Below the pieces are notes generated by a model. It saw only the letters and a program-made list of their open reading frames with translations, was not told where the DNA came from and searched no databases. From Dermanyssus gallinae (lineage: Eukaryota; Arthropoda; Arachnida; Mesostigmata; Dermanyssidae), in assembly GCA_003439945.1 (NCBI GenBank), contig QVRM01002032.1, positions 34,644 to 98,643 of the forward strand: 64,000 bases of DNA. Reading direction: 5' to 3'. Both the position numbers and the translations under genes were made by a program. Position 1 is the first letter of the stretch. Each line of letters begins with the position of its first letter. Shown piece after piece: positions 34,824 to 59,232 of this stretch.

Positions 34824-35569
34824 CTGAGATAAGATAGCGAATGAGGAAACAGTTAATACTATCGTGCCCACTTCCTCTGTCAATTGGTTATCAAATATTT
34901 TTGGTAGCAATGCGGATGCATATATTTTGTTTGCAATGCGGATGCATGAGTGGTATAATGAGAGTAATAGTAAAGTACTTGTATTAATAGTAAAGGGGTT
35001 ATCGGTTCACCGTGGTCAAAATTCAAGTGGCACTAAAGGTTACAGCTGTGTTATTTATTCTATTTTAGAAATTCATTTTCCTTTACGAAGAAAAGCGGTT
35101 TAATGTTTGTATTTCCAAGCTTGGTTGTTTTTCTTTTCTTAGCGCACCATCCCGCTAGGATAGACAGATGCTCTTCTAACACGCGAGAGGCGCGAATGCG
35201 AGGATCGCTCAGTGCCTTATCTGAGATAATGACGTACGATTTAATACAATGATATATATATATATATATATAACATTTAGAGCAACCTACACAAGGTTGC
35301 GGTGACGCTATGCTTAGGCACAATCAGGTCTAGGTATTTGTTAGCCTCATGGGATCACAAGCAGCATTCCAAATAGAAAACCAGCGTTAAACTGACAATT
35401 ACATAACACTGGTGATATAAGCATAAACATCGAATTGGCCTGTTACAACTACACCCATATTGAAAATAGATGATAAATTATACCGTTGAGAGTCAGCGGC
35501 CATTCTGCCACAAGAACTGTTGGGGACACCATAGATATCTCTACGTGCCTGGCCCTCGCTGCATTGAAG
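34824..35569. other. Non-coding stretch
   Basis: AT-rich, with (TA)n at 35252-35272. Two near-identical short pieces lie at about 34909-34947 (GCAATGCGGATGCAT twice). Confidence 0.4.
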
Positions 35570-35655
35570 ACATGCCTCATGGTGAGTTCCAAGCCCGTAG
35601 AGGACGGATAATGGTCTAGAATATCAAAACAACCTCCTAAATGTTTTTCAATGCT
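35570..35655. repeat. Dispersed repeat D (copy 1)
   Basis: GCCTCATGGTGAGTTCCAAG, then a variable part, GATAATGGTCTAGAAT and AACAACCTCCTAAATGTTTTT. The same series of blocks recurs at about 60715-60805, with a partial piece at about 62110-62145. Nature unknown. The minus strand is weakly open. Confidence 0.7.
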
Positions 35656-37127
35656 AACTCTATCCATTTAAATTCCGGTACAGTTTTAAAACATTTGAGA
35701 GACGTTAGAACGCCGTTAAACATCTGCTACATAGCCGTCATTAAAAATAGAAAAAGAAGAGTTGCCCACATAGCAGCAAGGGTTGTGAAGTCACTCGCGA
35801 CACCTTTGTATCTGTCGGTCGGTCCAAGTAAAAATTGTGAAATCATCTTCATAAAATGTGCAACACAAGATGACCTCATCATAGTATAAAAATGAGAAGA
35901 TCAAGGCGGAGTAACAGCAGGCAATCACAATAAGCGTCAATTTTCTGGCGGACATAAGACCGAACGTCTGAGCGGGGAATCTCAATCTCAAACAAATTGC
36001 CTCTTTATCGATCCGAATGACGGGCTGTCCAGCCACGATTACGCAGAACTCGTTTAACAAACAAGAATGTTTATGTTCTATGACAACTTGCGTTAGTGTG
36101 CGCTATAGGTCAAATAAGTCTGACCCTAGGGCTACGATACGTTTCGACGTATCGTATTGGCATCAATTTATTAGATATATTTACTATTTGGAGAGATGCT
36201 AGAGATGTTGCATACATGGAGACTTAGGAAAGTTTTCGCATTTTTCCGCGCACTGATGGCGCTATCCGCCAGTGAATTAAAATCTAACCCACTTACCATA
36301 CTTGCTGACGTTTGGTTAGAAAATTCGAGTCAATTCTTCCATCAACAACGGTGCGAGAAAATGAGGAGTACGAGCATGTCGGCGGCACAACAGGCCTATC
36401 TAAAGCTGGGCTGCGCACAATTATCTTGTACAACTTCCACCGACGATGAAGTGCATGAGAGTGTTTTGAACGGAACGTTCGGACGTTTGACGTCCAAAAA
36501 ACAGCAACGGATGATGAAGACCGATGGCCGATGGTGGATGTGGCTGCGACTAGAAAAATTCACACATCACGTATGAATCACTGAAGGAGGCTTTTGTGCC
36601 CCTTGAACGGCGTGCCGCTTCGTAAGGTGCTTCGCAACAACCTCGCATTCACCAAAAAACACACATGACGACAAAAAGGCGCGGGTCAAGTACCAAAACT
36701 CGCTGTAGTGAGGCGTTAGCGCGCCTTCGTCCACAAAGTGCGTAAAGCACCGAAGTCGAACCGGTGGAAGGTGCCTACAGTGACGAGAAATTGATTTAAT
36801 TATAAAATGCTTAACAGTGAATGTTTAAGTGCTCCTGCCAGACAGAGCTCTCCAGCATCTCATGAGCGATGGTCATCCCCCATCACGAGAATGCGTCAGC
36901 TCACAGCCCAGAATGCCGAGCTGGTGAAGCACACGGCAGCGTGTTGTTTTCATATTTCCAAACTTTTTCTTTACATTTCCGAAAGGTAAAGGATTGAGAG
37001 GAAAGCGATTGGATTCATGCAAGTCGGCATTTGAAGCCATCGAGAAAAACAGTAGGAAAAACGTGAGTTGGAGGTGCGCTTCAATGCATGGATCCACCGT
37101 CCTTAAGGAATGTATGGCAGTGGTATG
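35656..37127. other. Non-coding or uncertain stretch
   Basis: A 126-codon + ORF at 36196-36576 has no recognisable relatives and no splice or composition support. Otherwise nothing recognised. Confidence 0.35.
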
Positions 37128-37180
37128 GCAGTCCCATGGACGTTAAATTGGTTGAGAGTCAGCCCTAAAAATTTAAAGTA
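37128..37180 (+). mobile_element. SINE family B tail fragment
   Basis: GCAGTCCCATGGACGTTAAA and TTGAGAGTCAGCCC match the 3' part of the SINEs at 23165 and 57354. Confidence 0.6.
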
Positions 37181-37397
37181 ACTAGTGATGCTACTTCCAG
37201 AAAGAAAAAAAACATTTTTACATAGTTGTACTCTATCAAAAACGTAGTTATGTGCCTACGTATGTGTTTTTCATAGCATGTATTACAATGCTGCGCTAGC
37301 TGTCCGAAGGTGTATCGATGACACCTGCATTTCAGTCATCTTGATCTGACGACAGTAGCAAGAACAATGGGTATATATATATAATGTCAATATAAAT

Positions 37398-37402
<5 letters not shown>

Positions 37403-37441
<39 letters not shown>

Positions 37442-37611
37442 GTTACGCACATCTCGCCGTAACACTTAAATGTCATTTTAATAAATATAACCACCATGTT
37501 ACGCACTGTAGACGTTTGTTGTTAGCATTACGTCGAGAAGTCGATATCGAGTGAGAGGTCCCAATAGGTTCCGAAAAACCTCTGACTACCAATTTTGTAG
37601 TGAAATAGGTA

Positions 37612-37643
<32 letters not shown>
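37403..37643. repeat. Two (TA)n runs with a 175-bp insert
   Basis: TA at 37403-37439 and 37615-37643. The insert begins TGTTACGCACATCTCGCCGT and contains a second ATGTTACGCAC 58 bp later. It is not recognised as a known family within this window. Confidence 0.7.
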
Positions 37644-38270
37644 ACATTTCTGGAAACCCTTTCTCGAGATGCCTACGAAATAAATCACGGAATACCAACA
37701 AAAAAGCCACAACATTCCAATTCGACGCTAGCAAGATAGCGCCGCAAAATAATCGCGCGAATAAATACGCAGTTGTTTATCACGTAATGTTATCAATTCT
37801 GTTCACCGGTTGTTGTTCTCTGTATGGCGCCGCCGGGCAGACAAGCGTGAATGCTGTCATTGGACTTAATCCTGTCAGGAGGCTGTCGCAAAATAATGGC
37901 TGTCGTGTCGTCACCAAATTCAGTGTTTTGGCCCGCTGAGCAGTCAGGTTTACAGTGGTGAAAACAGTACCTCGAGAGAGAAAGAGCGGGAAAGAGAGAG
38001 TAGTACTGGAGAGCGAGAGAGGTACTTCTATGTGCGAGTCGATGAGCTATGAATCTAGATCAAGCAAACGTTTTATTTTATAGCGACACGCTTGAACACC
38101 TTATGACGACCTTATGAGCGTCGTGGTGGTTACCACTCACACCATTATCATTATGATGCCTTCTTCTCATCTATGCCATCTATACAACACTCTATTATCA
38201 ATTACTTTCCAGCGGTGCTTTATACATGTGGTCATTCCTTTTAAAGAAAGCTGTAATTCATTAGTGAACA

Positions 38271-38271
<1 letters not shown>
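37644..38271. other. Non-coding stretch
   Basis: GA-rich patch at 37973-38022. No gene supported. Confidence 0.4.

Positions 38272-38308
<37 letters not shown>
38272..38308. repeat. (TA)n, left flank of a SINE tail
   Basis: 37 bp of TA. Confidence 0.95.
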
Positions 38309-38310
<2 letters not shown>

Positions 38311-38399
38311 CGTAAAGCTTATGCTGCCGCTCTAAGCGCCCTTGATATGAGAGGGTGACATGTGTATCTACGTATACATGTCAAGTCAATACTAAAGTC
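38309..38399 (+). mobile_element. 5'-truncated SINE family C tail inside a TA microsatellite
   Basis: AGCTTATGCTGCCGCTCTAA, GCGCCCTTGATAT and GTATACATGTCAAGTCAATA match the last 70 bp of the SINE at 25178-25431. It is directly flanked by TA repeats on both sides. Confidence 0.75.
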
Positions 38400-38426
38400 T
38401 ATATATATATATATATATATATATAT
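38400..38426. repeat. (TA)n, right flank of a SINE tail
   Basis: 27 bp of TA. Confidence 0.95.
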
Positions 38427-39866
38427 CACTGCCTGCGTTATCACACGTACGCGAGGAACACCCTAATCATCACCACAATTGCTGTTATATGAAGAACACC
38501 GTAGATAAAGATGCCCCGACCGACGCAATTCATGTTTTGCTGTCCTTGCGCGCCGCATTCGGTAGCTGGATGGCCAGTTGTTTTGGAAAGTGTTGCTTTT
38601 CTCATCGAGTCGCTGAGCTGACGTGATCGTAGTACATTGAGATTTGTGTCATAGAAAACGTGTGGCCGACGCAGAGAACCCGCTTATCAACGAATGATCA
38701 CGTCGCTAAGCTGAATTTGCGTCGATGAGGTCGGCGAAACGTCACTTTTTTTCGTTACTTACGACTACGAGTCAGTCATTTTTGTCGCACCCTGTCGAAA
38801 TCCGTTTTGTCGCAATCTCCAACTGTTGTCAGACTCTGGCAGTCCGACAAAGTGAGGCCAGCAGACAGCAGACAAATTCAACGCTACCTCGGTGGAGGTT
38901 GGGTCCTTCATCAGGTGAACGTTTTTGTCGCGCGTCGTATCGTCTCTGCGCCAGCTATCACGTGAGGTGGCCGTCAGTTAACTGTCACGTAGAAGAACTG
39001 TCGCGCTCACAACACACATACGTTTGTATACGGCATCTACAAGGCTCACGCAATGACTGTGTCATTATTGAGTCTGGGCTGTAGCCCAGCATCAGGTAAC
39101 GCACATAGACGAAACCGAAAGTATAGGTTGTTGGATTGGTTAATGATGATACAGCCGATACATGATACATGCTGGTGATAGTGATGGTGATGGTGATGAT
39201 AATGATCATGATAATGATAGTAATAGTTAGTGTTAGGACGGCGGTATTTCTCTGTTTGTGTGTACGAAACAAATAAAACAAAAATGGTCGGTCCGACGCT
39301 ACTGCGAAACAGCGGACATACGTTATATGTGTCAGGCGTCACGTAATGTTTGATTGGAAATAAAATATGTGCTTTTGCTGCATGGGAAGCAAAAGTTTCG
39401 AATACGTTTACCAGCGAAGTATCTTCAGAAACTAGCAGAAGACGAAAAAGAAGACAGCAAGAAGACGGAGCAATCACAGAAAATTAACGTTATAAATGTT
39501 TAAACGATTTAATTTATAATGATGGTGTAACCAAGAAGCTCAACGTAGATAACCAGCCTACATAGAGTGTGTTTCTGTCTACTGCAACCGAAGAAAATGC
39601 AACTCGTTTTTTTTCTTTTTTTCTCTTCTTTCCCCCTTAATTTATCCCTCTCTTTATCGGCTTATCTCGCCGATTTTGCTGCACCTCCTTGGAAAGTGGC
39701 GTCCTCGGCCAGTACGAATCATCTACTTCCACTAGCCGCTCGAATATACTTAAAACAAATTGCCGCATACGTGATGCCAAGCGCGTTCTTGCAAACGAAC
39801 TCATTCGAACAGACACAGAATTTCGAAAGGACGCACTTTAGGCTCCGCAACAATAATTGGCCAGCC

Positions 39867-39867
<1 letters not shown>
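38427..39867. other. Non-coding stretch
   Basis: It holds a GATGGT/AATGAT run at about 39175-39225. ORFs at 38725-39084 and 39046-39477 (minus) are not supported by splice signals or recognisable motifs. Confidence 0.4.
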
Positions 39868-39954
<87 letters not shown>

Positions 39955-39993
39955 TATATAATAATATATATTATTATTATTATTATTATTATG
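39868..39993. repeat. (AAT)n facing (ATT)n: inverted microsatellite
   Basis: About 28 AAT units, a short ATATATATAATAATATAT centre and about 8 ATT units. The two halves are complementary and would form a long AT hairpin. Confidence 0.95.
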
Positions 39994-40981
39994 GTCATGA
40001 TCAGAACTATGATGCGAATTCACAGCAGGTGGGCGAGTGGCCGAAACGCGGATTGGCTTGGCTTGGCGAAGGGGCGATTTCCAACAATATACATCGTCAA
40101 GTGGGGACTAATTACAGCTCTGACAGTGGCTGTTATAACAACAACAACAACACAACTACGACAACTATCATGTGTATGGCAGTGTTATGTTTTGTTGTGC
40201 AGTCGCAAATTTTCCTTTGCGGTGCGTTCGAAACCCTTTCTGTTTCCTCTTTCTGTCGCCAAAACAACAGACGTTTTTATCAATTCATTTTATCATCATG
40301 ATTGGACGTCTTGTTGTTAATACCCAAGCCCACCTCTTCGTTGTGCCGCGTTTTTCTCTCTTGGTTTTCGCTTTCTTCTTCTTTATAGATCGAGCTTTAT
40401 CGATCTACCTATTCATCTATCTATCTGTCTGTCTATCTATTTCGCTTTATTACGTTACATTACGATACATCGCTTATTTGGCGCCTTGTAATTGATTCGT
40501 AATAGTGGTAAAGAAGGTCACTTGGCAAACTTCGACTTATTTCGTTTCTGCTTGATTAACTGTGTCTTCCTGTGTTTCCAATTCTCTTTCTACTACTACT
40601 ACAACAACTACTACTACTACATATTGGATATATGCTGCAACAATTTCCATTGAATTTATTTTTGCTCTACATTGCTAGCTCCTTCTTCTACTTACGATTA
40701 CCACTACTACTACTACTACTACTACTACCACGAAGATTATGCTGTCCATGTTCCCTCAATCAATGTACGTAAATTTAGTTGCTTTTTGCGTTAGTCGCTC
40801 ATGTTGTTGCCTATAATCCGTTTCTTTCGTTGTTCTATTGTGTTTATGTCCTTAGTTTAATGATGAGTTGTTACCCTTCTACTGGGTTGGCGGCTGGCTT
40901 GTTCTGTTTATTTTCCCGTGCTTTATTTTTTGTGAACTTTGTGTGTGTGTACGTGCGCATGTGTTCATAACACATTTTCAG
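39994..40981. other. Non-coding stretch
   Basis: Pyrimidine-rich, with CTA/CTAC triplets at about 40591-40620 and 40698-40728 and TG repeats at 40939-40950. A TTTTCAG acceptor at 40975-40981 leads into the next feature. Confidence 0.4.
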
Positions 40982-41456
40982 CAGCAACAGCAGTAGCAGC
41001 AGCAGTCCTTCGCTCCGAGCTGGCTTGCAAAGTTCCGCCGACGTGGATGCCGGCGATCGTGTTCGGCGTTGTAACGGCGGCACCGACGGCGGGGGTAGCC
41101 CTGGTCGTGGGGCTGCCGCTAGCGACGTCGTCATGTGTAAGGTACCCAGCGTGCAGACGCTGCACGGAGGCACGCAGACCCAAACCCCCCCGGCAGACCC
41201 CGGCTGTCAGCCCGAGTCGGCCAACAAGGTCGTCACGAATCACAACAGCCACGTCAGCTGTTCGCCGCACCCCAGCCAGCTCGACCACCCCCAGCGCGCC
41301 CAAATGCGGCAAAATGGCAAAGGTGGTCCTTTACCACCCCCACCACCAGCACACACGATGGAGGGGTATACTTTTCGCGCTTCTCGAGAGACAAAATCCA
41401 CGATTCGTGTTCGCTTCTACGACAAGATGGAGCCCGGTGCGCCGTTTCCTTCGGAT
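40982..41456 (+). CDS. Candidate coding exon, unrecognised; possibly an N-terminal exon of the K2P gene
   Basis: After a TTTTCAG acceptor the frame is open for 158 codons to a perfect GTAAGT donor at 41457 (phase 0). The product is Ser-, Gly- and Pro-rich, with a poly-Pro run (GGPLPPPPPAH) and a better-ordered end (STIRVRFYDKMEPGAPFPSD). GC content and codon bias stand out from the flanks. It needs two preceding coding bases, or could start at the in-frame ATG at 41133. Its phase-0 donor would join an acceptor at 46271-46272, in frame with the K2P start (residues AIAMSKK). It could therefore be a cytosolic N-terminal extension, or belong to another gene. I do not recognise the family. Confidence 0.5.
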
Positions 41457-42762
41457 GTAAGTCTTCAGTCAGCTTCATTTGGTTAGCTGGTGATGGTGCT
41501 GGTGGTGGGGTGACTAATCATGTCGACTCTTTCGTCTTATTGATAGAGAGGAACAATGATAGAGCGCGATGAAGCTGATGACTACGACTAAAACCGAAAC
41601 CCAAGCAAGAGCTTTGACACTTCCGACCAGAGGTAGGAGAAGAGCAGAGACGTCGAGACGTCGATTTGTCGTCGAGTGGCGGTTCGATTCGCTTAGCCTA
41701 AGCGCCTACCGTTAAGTCCTACCATTGAATTGTGAAAATTGCGTCTCTTCTACTTTTTAAATGTTAGACTTGTTTGGCTGCTTGTGAAGCCCATATCCTA
41801 GTACACACATCCACCGAGTCAAGACACCGAATACTCACTCGTGTTAGGTCGCCTAAAAGAACTCTGTTCGTTCGACAGAAACGAATAGACTCGACATCCT
41901 GCAACTCTGAAGACGGTGCGCAACTGTCTTTAATGTGCGCCGCTGGGTGAATGATTCTCACGGCTTTGAGTGTATTCTGTGAGTGCTGCGTTATGAGTTT
42001 GCTATCGCAACCTTTCCTTATCTGGAGATGGAAATTTACGCATTGACGCACTACTGTGGTGTTGTGCGCATAGAGTGCGACTCGGGCCGGGCGATGTTGT
42101 TGCTAGCCACGATTAACACCACCTCCGATGTTACCTTCAACCCAGCTAACACCCGAAACAGCGGCCAGGTAATGGCTTCGAAGCGTAGCTAGTCGAGTAA
42201 CCTTCCGCAGGTCTTGTAGGAGACCCTATGTAGGATATGTCCTCGCCATGTACTCTTTTGTACCAAAGACGTATATCTGCTAATAGCTTTTTGGTCTACT
42301 ATACTACGCCTGTAACAGCCATTCATTCGGAATGGCCTCTAGTCCGTCGTTCAGTGTTGCGTCAGTGTCACCGGCCCTCAGTCATTTCGGCGTCAATTGT
42401 CATGCTTCGTCCTCTATATTCCTGCCACGCTGCGCAGCGGCGCCCAAAGGTGTAGGCAACTCACACTTTAGGCCTGGCTGAAACTAAGACGGAAACGGTC
42501 AACACCCTTCGAGGCGCACGGCAGGCTCTAACCTCGAGTTGCCGTTGGGAGCTTCGTTGGCGTCTCATGGTCATTGCGCTGCAGAGTTTGAAGCAAGTGC
42601 AGGTGTTCTTTTCGTACGATATAATTCGCTGTCGCTCTAAACTATATTGGGCTACTTACCTTGCGTGCTTTCTTGTGGATCTCAACTTTGCCGCAGAATG
42701 CAAACCCAATAAGTATCGGACCAGTGCTTCACATATTTTTCAGTGCTTACTAACATTTATAA

Positions 42763-42814
<52 letters not shown>

Positions 42815-43271
42815 GCACAATCCATTGGGCCACGAAGGGAATAGTTAGCAACACGATTATGCATTTTTGTATATTAATTATTTTAACGATTATTAGCATT
42901 ATTTAGTAGAAAAGTAACCGCTCCACCCTGCTTATTCGACCAGCCTATTGTCTGCACACTTCCTTCTATGACAAAAGATAGATACCAAGTTGACAGGTCG
43001 TTCTTTTGATCTAGTCCCAGACATTCGGCGGAGATTGGCATGCGTGGTAAAGACAGTTAAAAAAGGGAATTCAACCAAACGTTTTTGAAGTTCTTGCAAA
43101 CAAGGTTCCGTGAGTTCAGGAAGAATGCACAATACCGTGTAACAATAACATATATCTTAATAGCATTAGATATTGTCGCAATAGAAAAACTTAGTAGAAG
43201 TATATTCTGTTAGAGAGGGGAAATACCCCGTACTCGTAGCGTGCGTAAATACACCCTCCTCCACAAAAAAA
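41457..43271. other. Putative intron or intergenic DNA
   Basis: (TA)n at 42766-42813. Otherwise unique DNA without a supported exon. Confidence 0.4.
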
Positions 43272-43287
43272 ATATATATATATATAT
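43272..43287. repeat. (TA)n, left flank of a SINE
   Basis: 16 bp of TA after a short A-run, directly adjoining the SINE. Confidence 0.9.
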
Positions 43288-43491
43288 GCCGAGCAAGATG
43301 GCTTAGTGGCAAAGCAAGCCTTTGTCTTGCATTTGGGAGGATTGGGTTCGAGACCCAGATCGGCCACTCTTAGATTGGTTTGCATGGTTTCTAATTTAGA
43401 CAAGGTAAATGCCGGAGTGGAATAAAAATTAGCCATGACATGAAAAAAAACCGTACACGTGCAGTAGCCTTACGGAAAATTTAAAAAAATC

Positions 43492-43494
<3 letters not shown>
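43288..43494 (+). mobile_element. tRNA-derived SINE, family A, inside a TA microsatellite
   Basis: The head GCCGAGCAAGATGGCTTAGT, with box A (TGGCTTAGTGG) and box B (GGGTTCGAGACCC), can be drawn as a tRNA-like cloverleaf. The body blocks (GGTTTGCATGG, GACAAGGTAAATGCC, AGCCATGACATGAAAAA, CCGTACACG) match the copy at 9700. The tail (TTTAAAAAAATCATAA) passes straight into (TA)n at 43495-43550, and TA repeats also precede the head. Confidence 0.9.

Positions 43495-43550
<56 letters not shown>
43495..43550. repeat. (TA)n, right flank of a SINE
   Basis: 56 bp of TA. Confidence 0.95.
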
Positions 43551-43556
<6 letters not shown>

Positions 43557-46281
43557 GTGGGAAAAGATCGAGGTTACATGTTTGATCTTCCTAGCAGTTA
43601 TTGTTGTTGCATTTATTGCTCTCCACGTTCCCACTTCCCACGTGCCCTGTGCATGTAAACTTGCTGTTATTGTTAATACTTTCGTCAATGTCAGTGCCAT
43701 CGGTATTTTATGTTTCGTCGTCATCTTCGTTTAGCGCATCATCATTATCAGCATTCTTGTCAGCCGTAGTAGCTAGCTAACATGTTGTATGGCAACAACA
43801 GGAACAATTCTTTAAACACAAGCGTGTGAAGTCTTACTCAGTCGACGACCAGCCTTCACCAGTGCTAGCCTGGCTCAGTCCAAGGGCAGCAAGGCTCGAT
43901 CGAGTTGTCCCGATAGAGGACCAGGAGAGATAGATACGCGGAGTAGAGTAGATGAGGAACTTGTTTGCGACCGACCGGCTTCACAGCCGTTCTGTTTGTC
44001 GCGTGGTGGTGGTGGTGGTGCAGATCTTGTTGCTAGCGAATCGCCAACTTATCAGTTTATCCACCGTGAATTGTACGAATGAATGCTAGAGACCCACACA
44101 GACCTACCTACCTATATACATACATACAGCGATGCATAATAAACATGCACATACACACACTCGGATACAAACATGTACACCGACGAGAGAGACGACAGAT
44201 TTTCTGGCATAGACGATGCGGCGACGCGCAGTGAAGTCACTGTTGTTGTTCTCCTTCTCACTCGATGTCATTCTGGCTATTGGCGCCACAGCTTTCTTAA
44301 ATTGGCCAATGTTGTCGTCGTCGTCGTCGTCCGCGGCGTCATCAGTGCGTGACTGACGTATGAACGTGGCGTATGATGAGGACACGACGTTTTTATGGCT
44401 GTGTGTTTTCCAACTGCTGCAACGATTGCTTCCGCGACCGACACACGTGTCGCGTCACGAACGAAACGACAACAAAACAATCACCGCGCTCCATTCTCGT
44501 CGTAGTCGTTGTCGTCGTCGTCGTCGTCGTCATCGTCGCACGTCATCGATTGCTAGATTGTTCAATTACGACGGTCCGCTGTCTGTTTTTGGTCGAAGTC
44601 GGCAGCGAATTGCGTCAAACCACGTCCGCGCCGCCTCGCCGCCTCTCCTCACTTTTGAGGATTCAACTTGATTTCATCACTAGTTCAAAATGTTGCCCGA
44701 TGCTGATGGTATGGTATAGTTTAGTATAGCTGAGCATAGATGCATCCGTCCCGCGCGAGGGGGACCCGGGGGTACCTCCCCAGCTCAACAACGTGGTCCT
44801 GCGACGGCGTGCTTAGCTGCGCCATATATTTTTGTTGTTGCTGCTGTTGCTGTGTTGTTGTGGTTGTTATTGTTGTAGTTGTTATTATTGCTGCTGTAAT
44901 CATTCGACTCGGGCAGAGAGCATGTGACTCAGTCCTTTGCCGAACGTATAATACCCACTAAGGACCACCTCCCCCCACCCTCTCCTAGATCGGAATTACA
45001 TAACAGTACCTCGAGACTAGGGCCTGCTTAAGCCTGATAAATGCTTTTTCGTCGCACACCCTATGAAACAAAGAAAAGGTGTGCCATATTTGATTAGGAT
45101 TATGATGAGGATTATGATGACGACGTTGATATGGCCATTGATTCACAGCAATATACGTGTTTGTAGTTCAATAGGTCACGCGCGTTCGTTTAGCATTTAG
45201 CGTTTAGCGTACGAACGTTAGGCAATGAGTAGATAGGTGAGTTACTACTACCGCTGTAATGTGTACATCAACTTGAAATCCTATACATGAAACGATAGAG
45301 TGCCCGCGCTTGACAGATGCGCAGGTATCGATTTGCTGTTCAAGTCGAGGCAGGCAGACAGCGCCTCCAATGACGGAACATGAGCAAAATTCTGCGCAGA
45401 GTGAGTGATTGATGCTCAGGGTTGCTCCAGCACTGCTTCCCACATGTTTTGAGTACATCGTTAGCTGCGATACCGCCTCTATCTCTCTCTCTATACGATA
45501 AACTACTATATGATAAACATTCGCGGTAATATATTCAATAAAGTTTTTTCTCTTTTTCCAAAACGTTTGCATGATAGCAAAATTACATTCAGTAACAATT
45601 TCGCACGTAACACAGACAACCAGAATTCGTGGAACGCACTTGAAGCACGTGTATGGATCATTTATCTAACCTGATTTAGAAGGCTATAGAATGACACAAT
45701 GAAGAACATGAGTTTTCAGCAGCCTCATCATAACACACTGTTTTAACTTTTTTCGAGTAGTGTATGTCGACATAGCTTATGTTGAGTTAAAAATTGTATT
45801 GTTTCTCTTGCCGTTGGACCGCAGACATGAAAAAGAAGAGGGTCGCAACGACTTACAAAATTACCTATTACATGGCATGTAAGTACATCACAGACTTCAT
45901 GACCCTTTTATCGAAATTGGTTTCACAAGTTAAGCACTGAAGTAACCCGCACTCGATTACGCGGTCAGATATGTGAATACAGCCATAAATCCTAAAGATC
46001 CAGCATGGTGAATACGCTGTGAAGATCCTTCGCTTGTTTCTTCTACACATTCAGTTAGCGAGTTAGCCCATGTTGTTATGGCTGATTTGTCGTCCGTGTT
46101 GTCGGAATAAAGCACGTTGTTGGTTGTGCATGTAGGACTTGATTGGCACTAGTCTGATGATGGCCCATCACAGGTTAGCTGCTAGCTATGACCTGTAATG
46201 ATCGTAGCGGAAGAAGATACGTTTGTGCTGTTTTGATGTGGTAAACGCAATGTCGTGGTGTCGATCCCTCAGGCGATAGCG
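43551..46281. other. DNA upstream of the K2P start exon
   Basis: It holds GTG triplets (43997-44019), opposed CGT arrays (44311-44331 and 44500-44536) and a TTG array at 44831-44890. A GC-rich patch at 44450-44640 could contain promoter or 5' UTR sequence, but I cannot define one. No TATA or initiator is assigned. Confidence 0.35.
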
Positions 46282-58572
<12,291 letters not shown>

Positions 58573-59232
58573 GGCGGTGGTGCTATTGGCGGTGGAGCCG
58601 GGGGAGAACCTCCGGCCCATCTGCTCAATCAATGCGCCAGCCCCACGGTCGGAAGCTCACCGTTGTCGGTGTTTGAGTCGTCACCGCTCGGGGGTTTGAC
58701 GAGGCTTTTCCCGTCGACGACGACGACAACGACGACGACCGGGTCCGCGGCGGCCGCGGCAGTGGAGACATCTGCTGCTGCTGTTGCTGCTGGAGGAACA
58801 ACAACAATAGCAACAATATCAGCATCAGCAGCAGCAGTCAACGCGAGACCAGCGGGCCGATTGTTCGATGTGCGAGACGGACGAGGTGCGCCACCCCGGT
58901 CGCCCGTGCAGCGTCGGCTAGGGGCCCCGCTGCACCCATCGTCTTCGCCTTCGGCGTCACCGTCAGCCTCGCCGTGCAGCCGTCAGTCGGGGTGCGCGCT
59001 TCGTCGTGTGCGCTCGTTTCAACGGCCATCGCCTCGACAAGGACTCGAACAGAGCTTGTCGGGCCATGGCTACATCGGCGGCGGCGGTCTGCCTAGCGTC
59101 CTGGCTGGCGATTCTGGATTTCCTCAGCCGTACCCGGCGGCCGCCGGCTTTCGTCTACAACGCGCCCGCCGCTCGCTGGCCAGCGAATTCCTCAGCATGG
59201 CGACGCTGCTGCCACCCGAGAGCGAAGTCTAG
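58573..59232 (+). CDS. In-frame extension of the K2P tail beyond the TAG
   Basis: The frame of exon 7 stays open for 219 codons after the TAG and closes at TAG 59230-59232. Composition (Ser/Ala/Pro/Gly-rich, GC-rich) continues that of exon 7 without a break. The end, SLASEFLSMATLLPPESEV, finishes in a class I PDZ-ligand pattern (S-x-V). Two routes are visible. The first is readthrough of CTG TAG GGC, with a GC-rich hairpin at 58597-58617. The second is excision of a 72-nt GTAGGG..CCAG intron (58569-58640) that keeps frame and removes the stop. A sequencing error or a pseudo-stop allele is a third possibility. Confidence 0.6.
   Translation, partial: GGGAIGGGAGGEPPAHLLNQCASPTVGSSPLSVFESSPLGGLTRLFPSTTTTTTTTGSAAAAAVETSAAAVAAGGTTTIATISASAAAVNARPAGRLFDVRDGRGAPPRSPVQRRLGAPLHPSSSPSASPSASPCSRQSGCALRRVRSFQRPSPRQGLEQSLSGHGYIGGGGLPSVLAGDSGFPQPYPAAAGFRLQRARRSLASEFLSMATLLPPESEV

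Noticed and set aside
36196..36576. 126-codon + strand ORF
   Set aside because: Protein-like in places but no recognisable motif, no splice signals and average composition; kept as unassigned.
39567..40301. 244-codon ORF with a poly-Asn and poly-Tyr core
   Set aside because: Its length comes from the AAT/ATT microsatellite. The flanking residues show no coding signal or splice sites.
43288..43370. A true tRNA gene
   Set aside because: Boxes A and B are present, but the acceptor stem is imperfect and the sequence recurs with the same long non-tRNA body elsewhere, so it is a SINE head.
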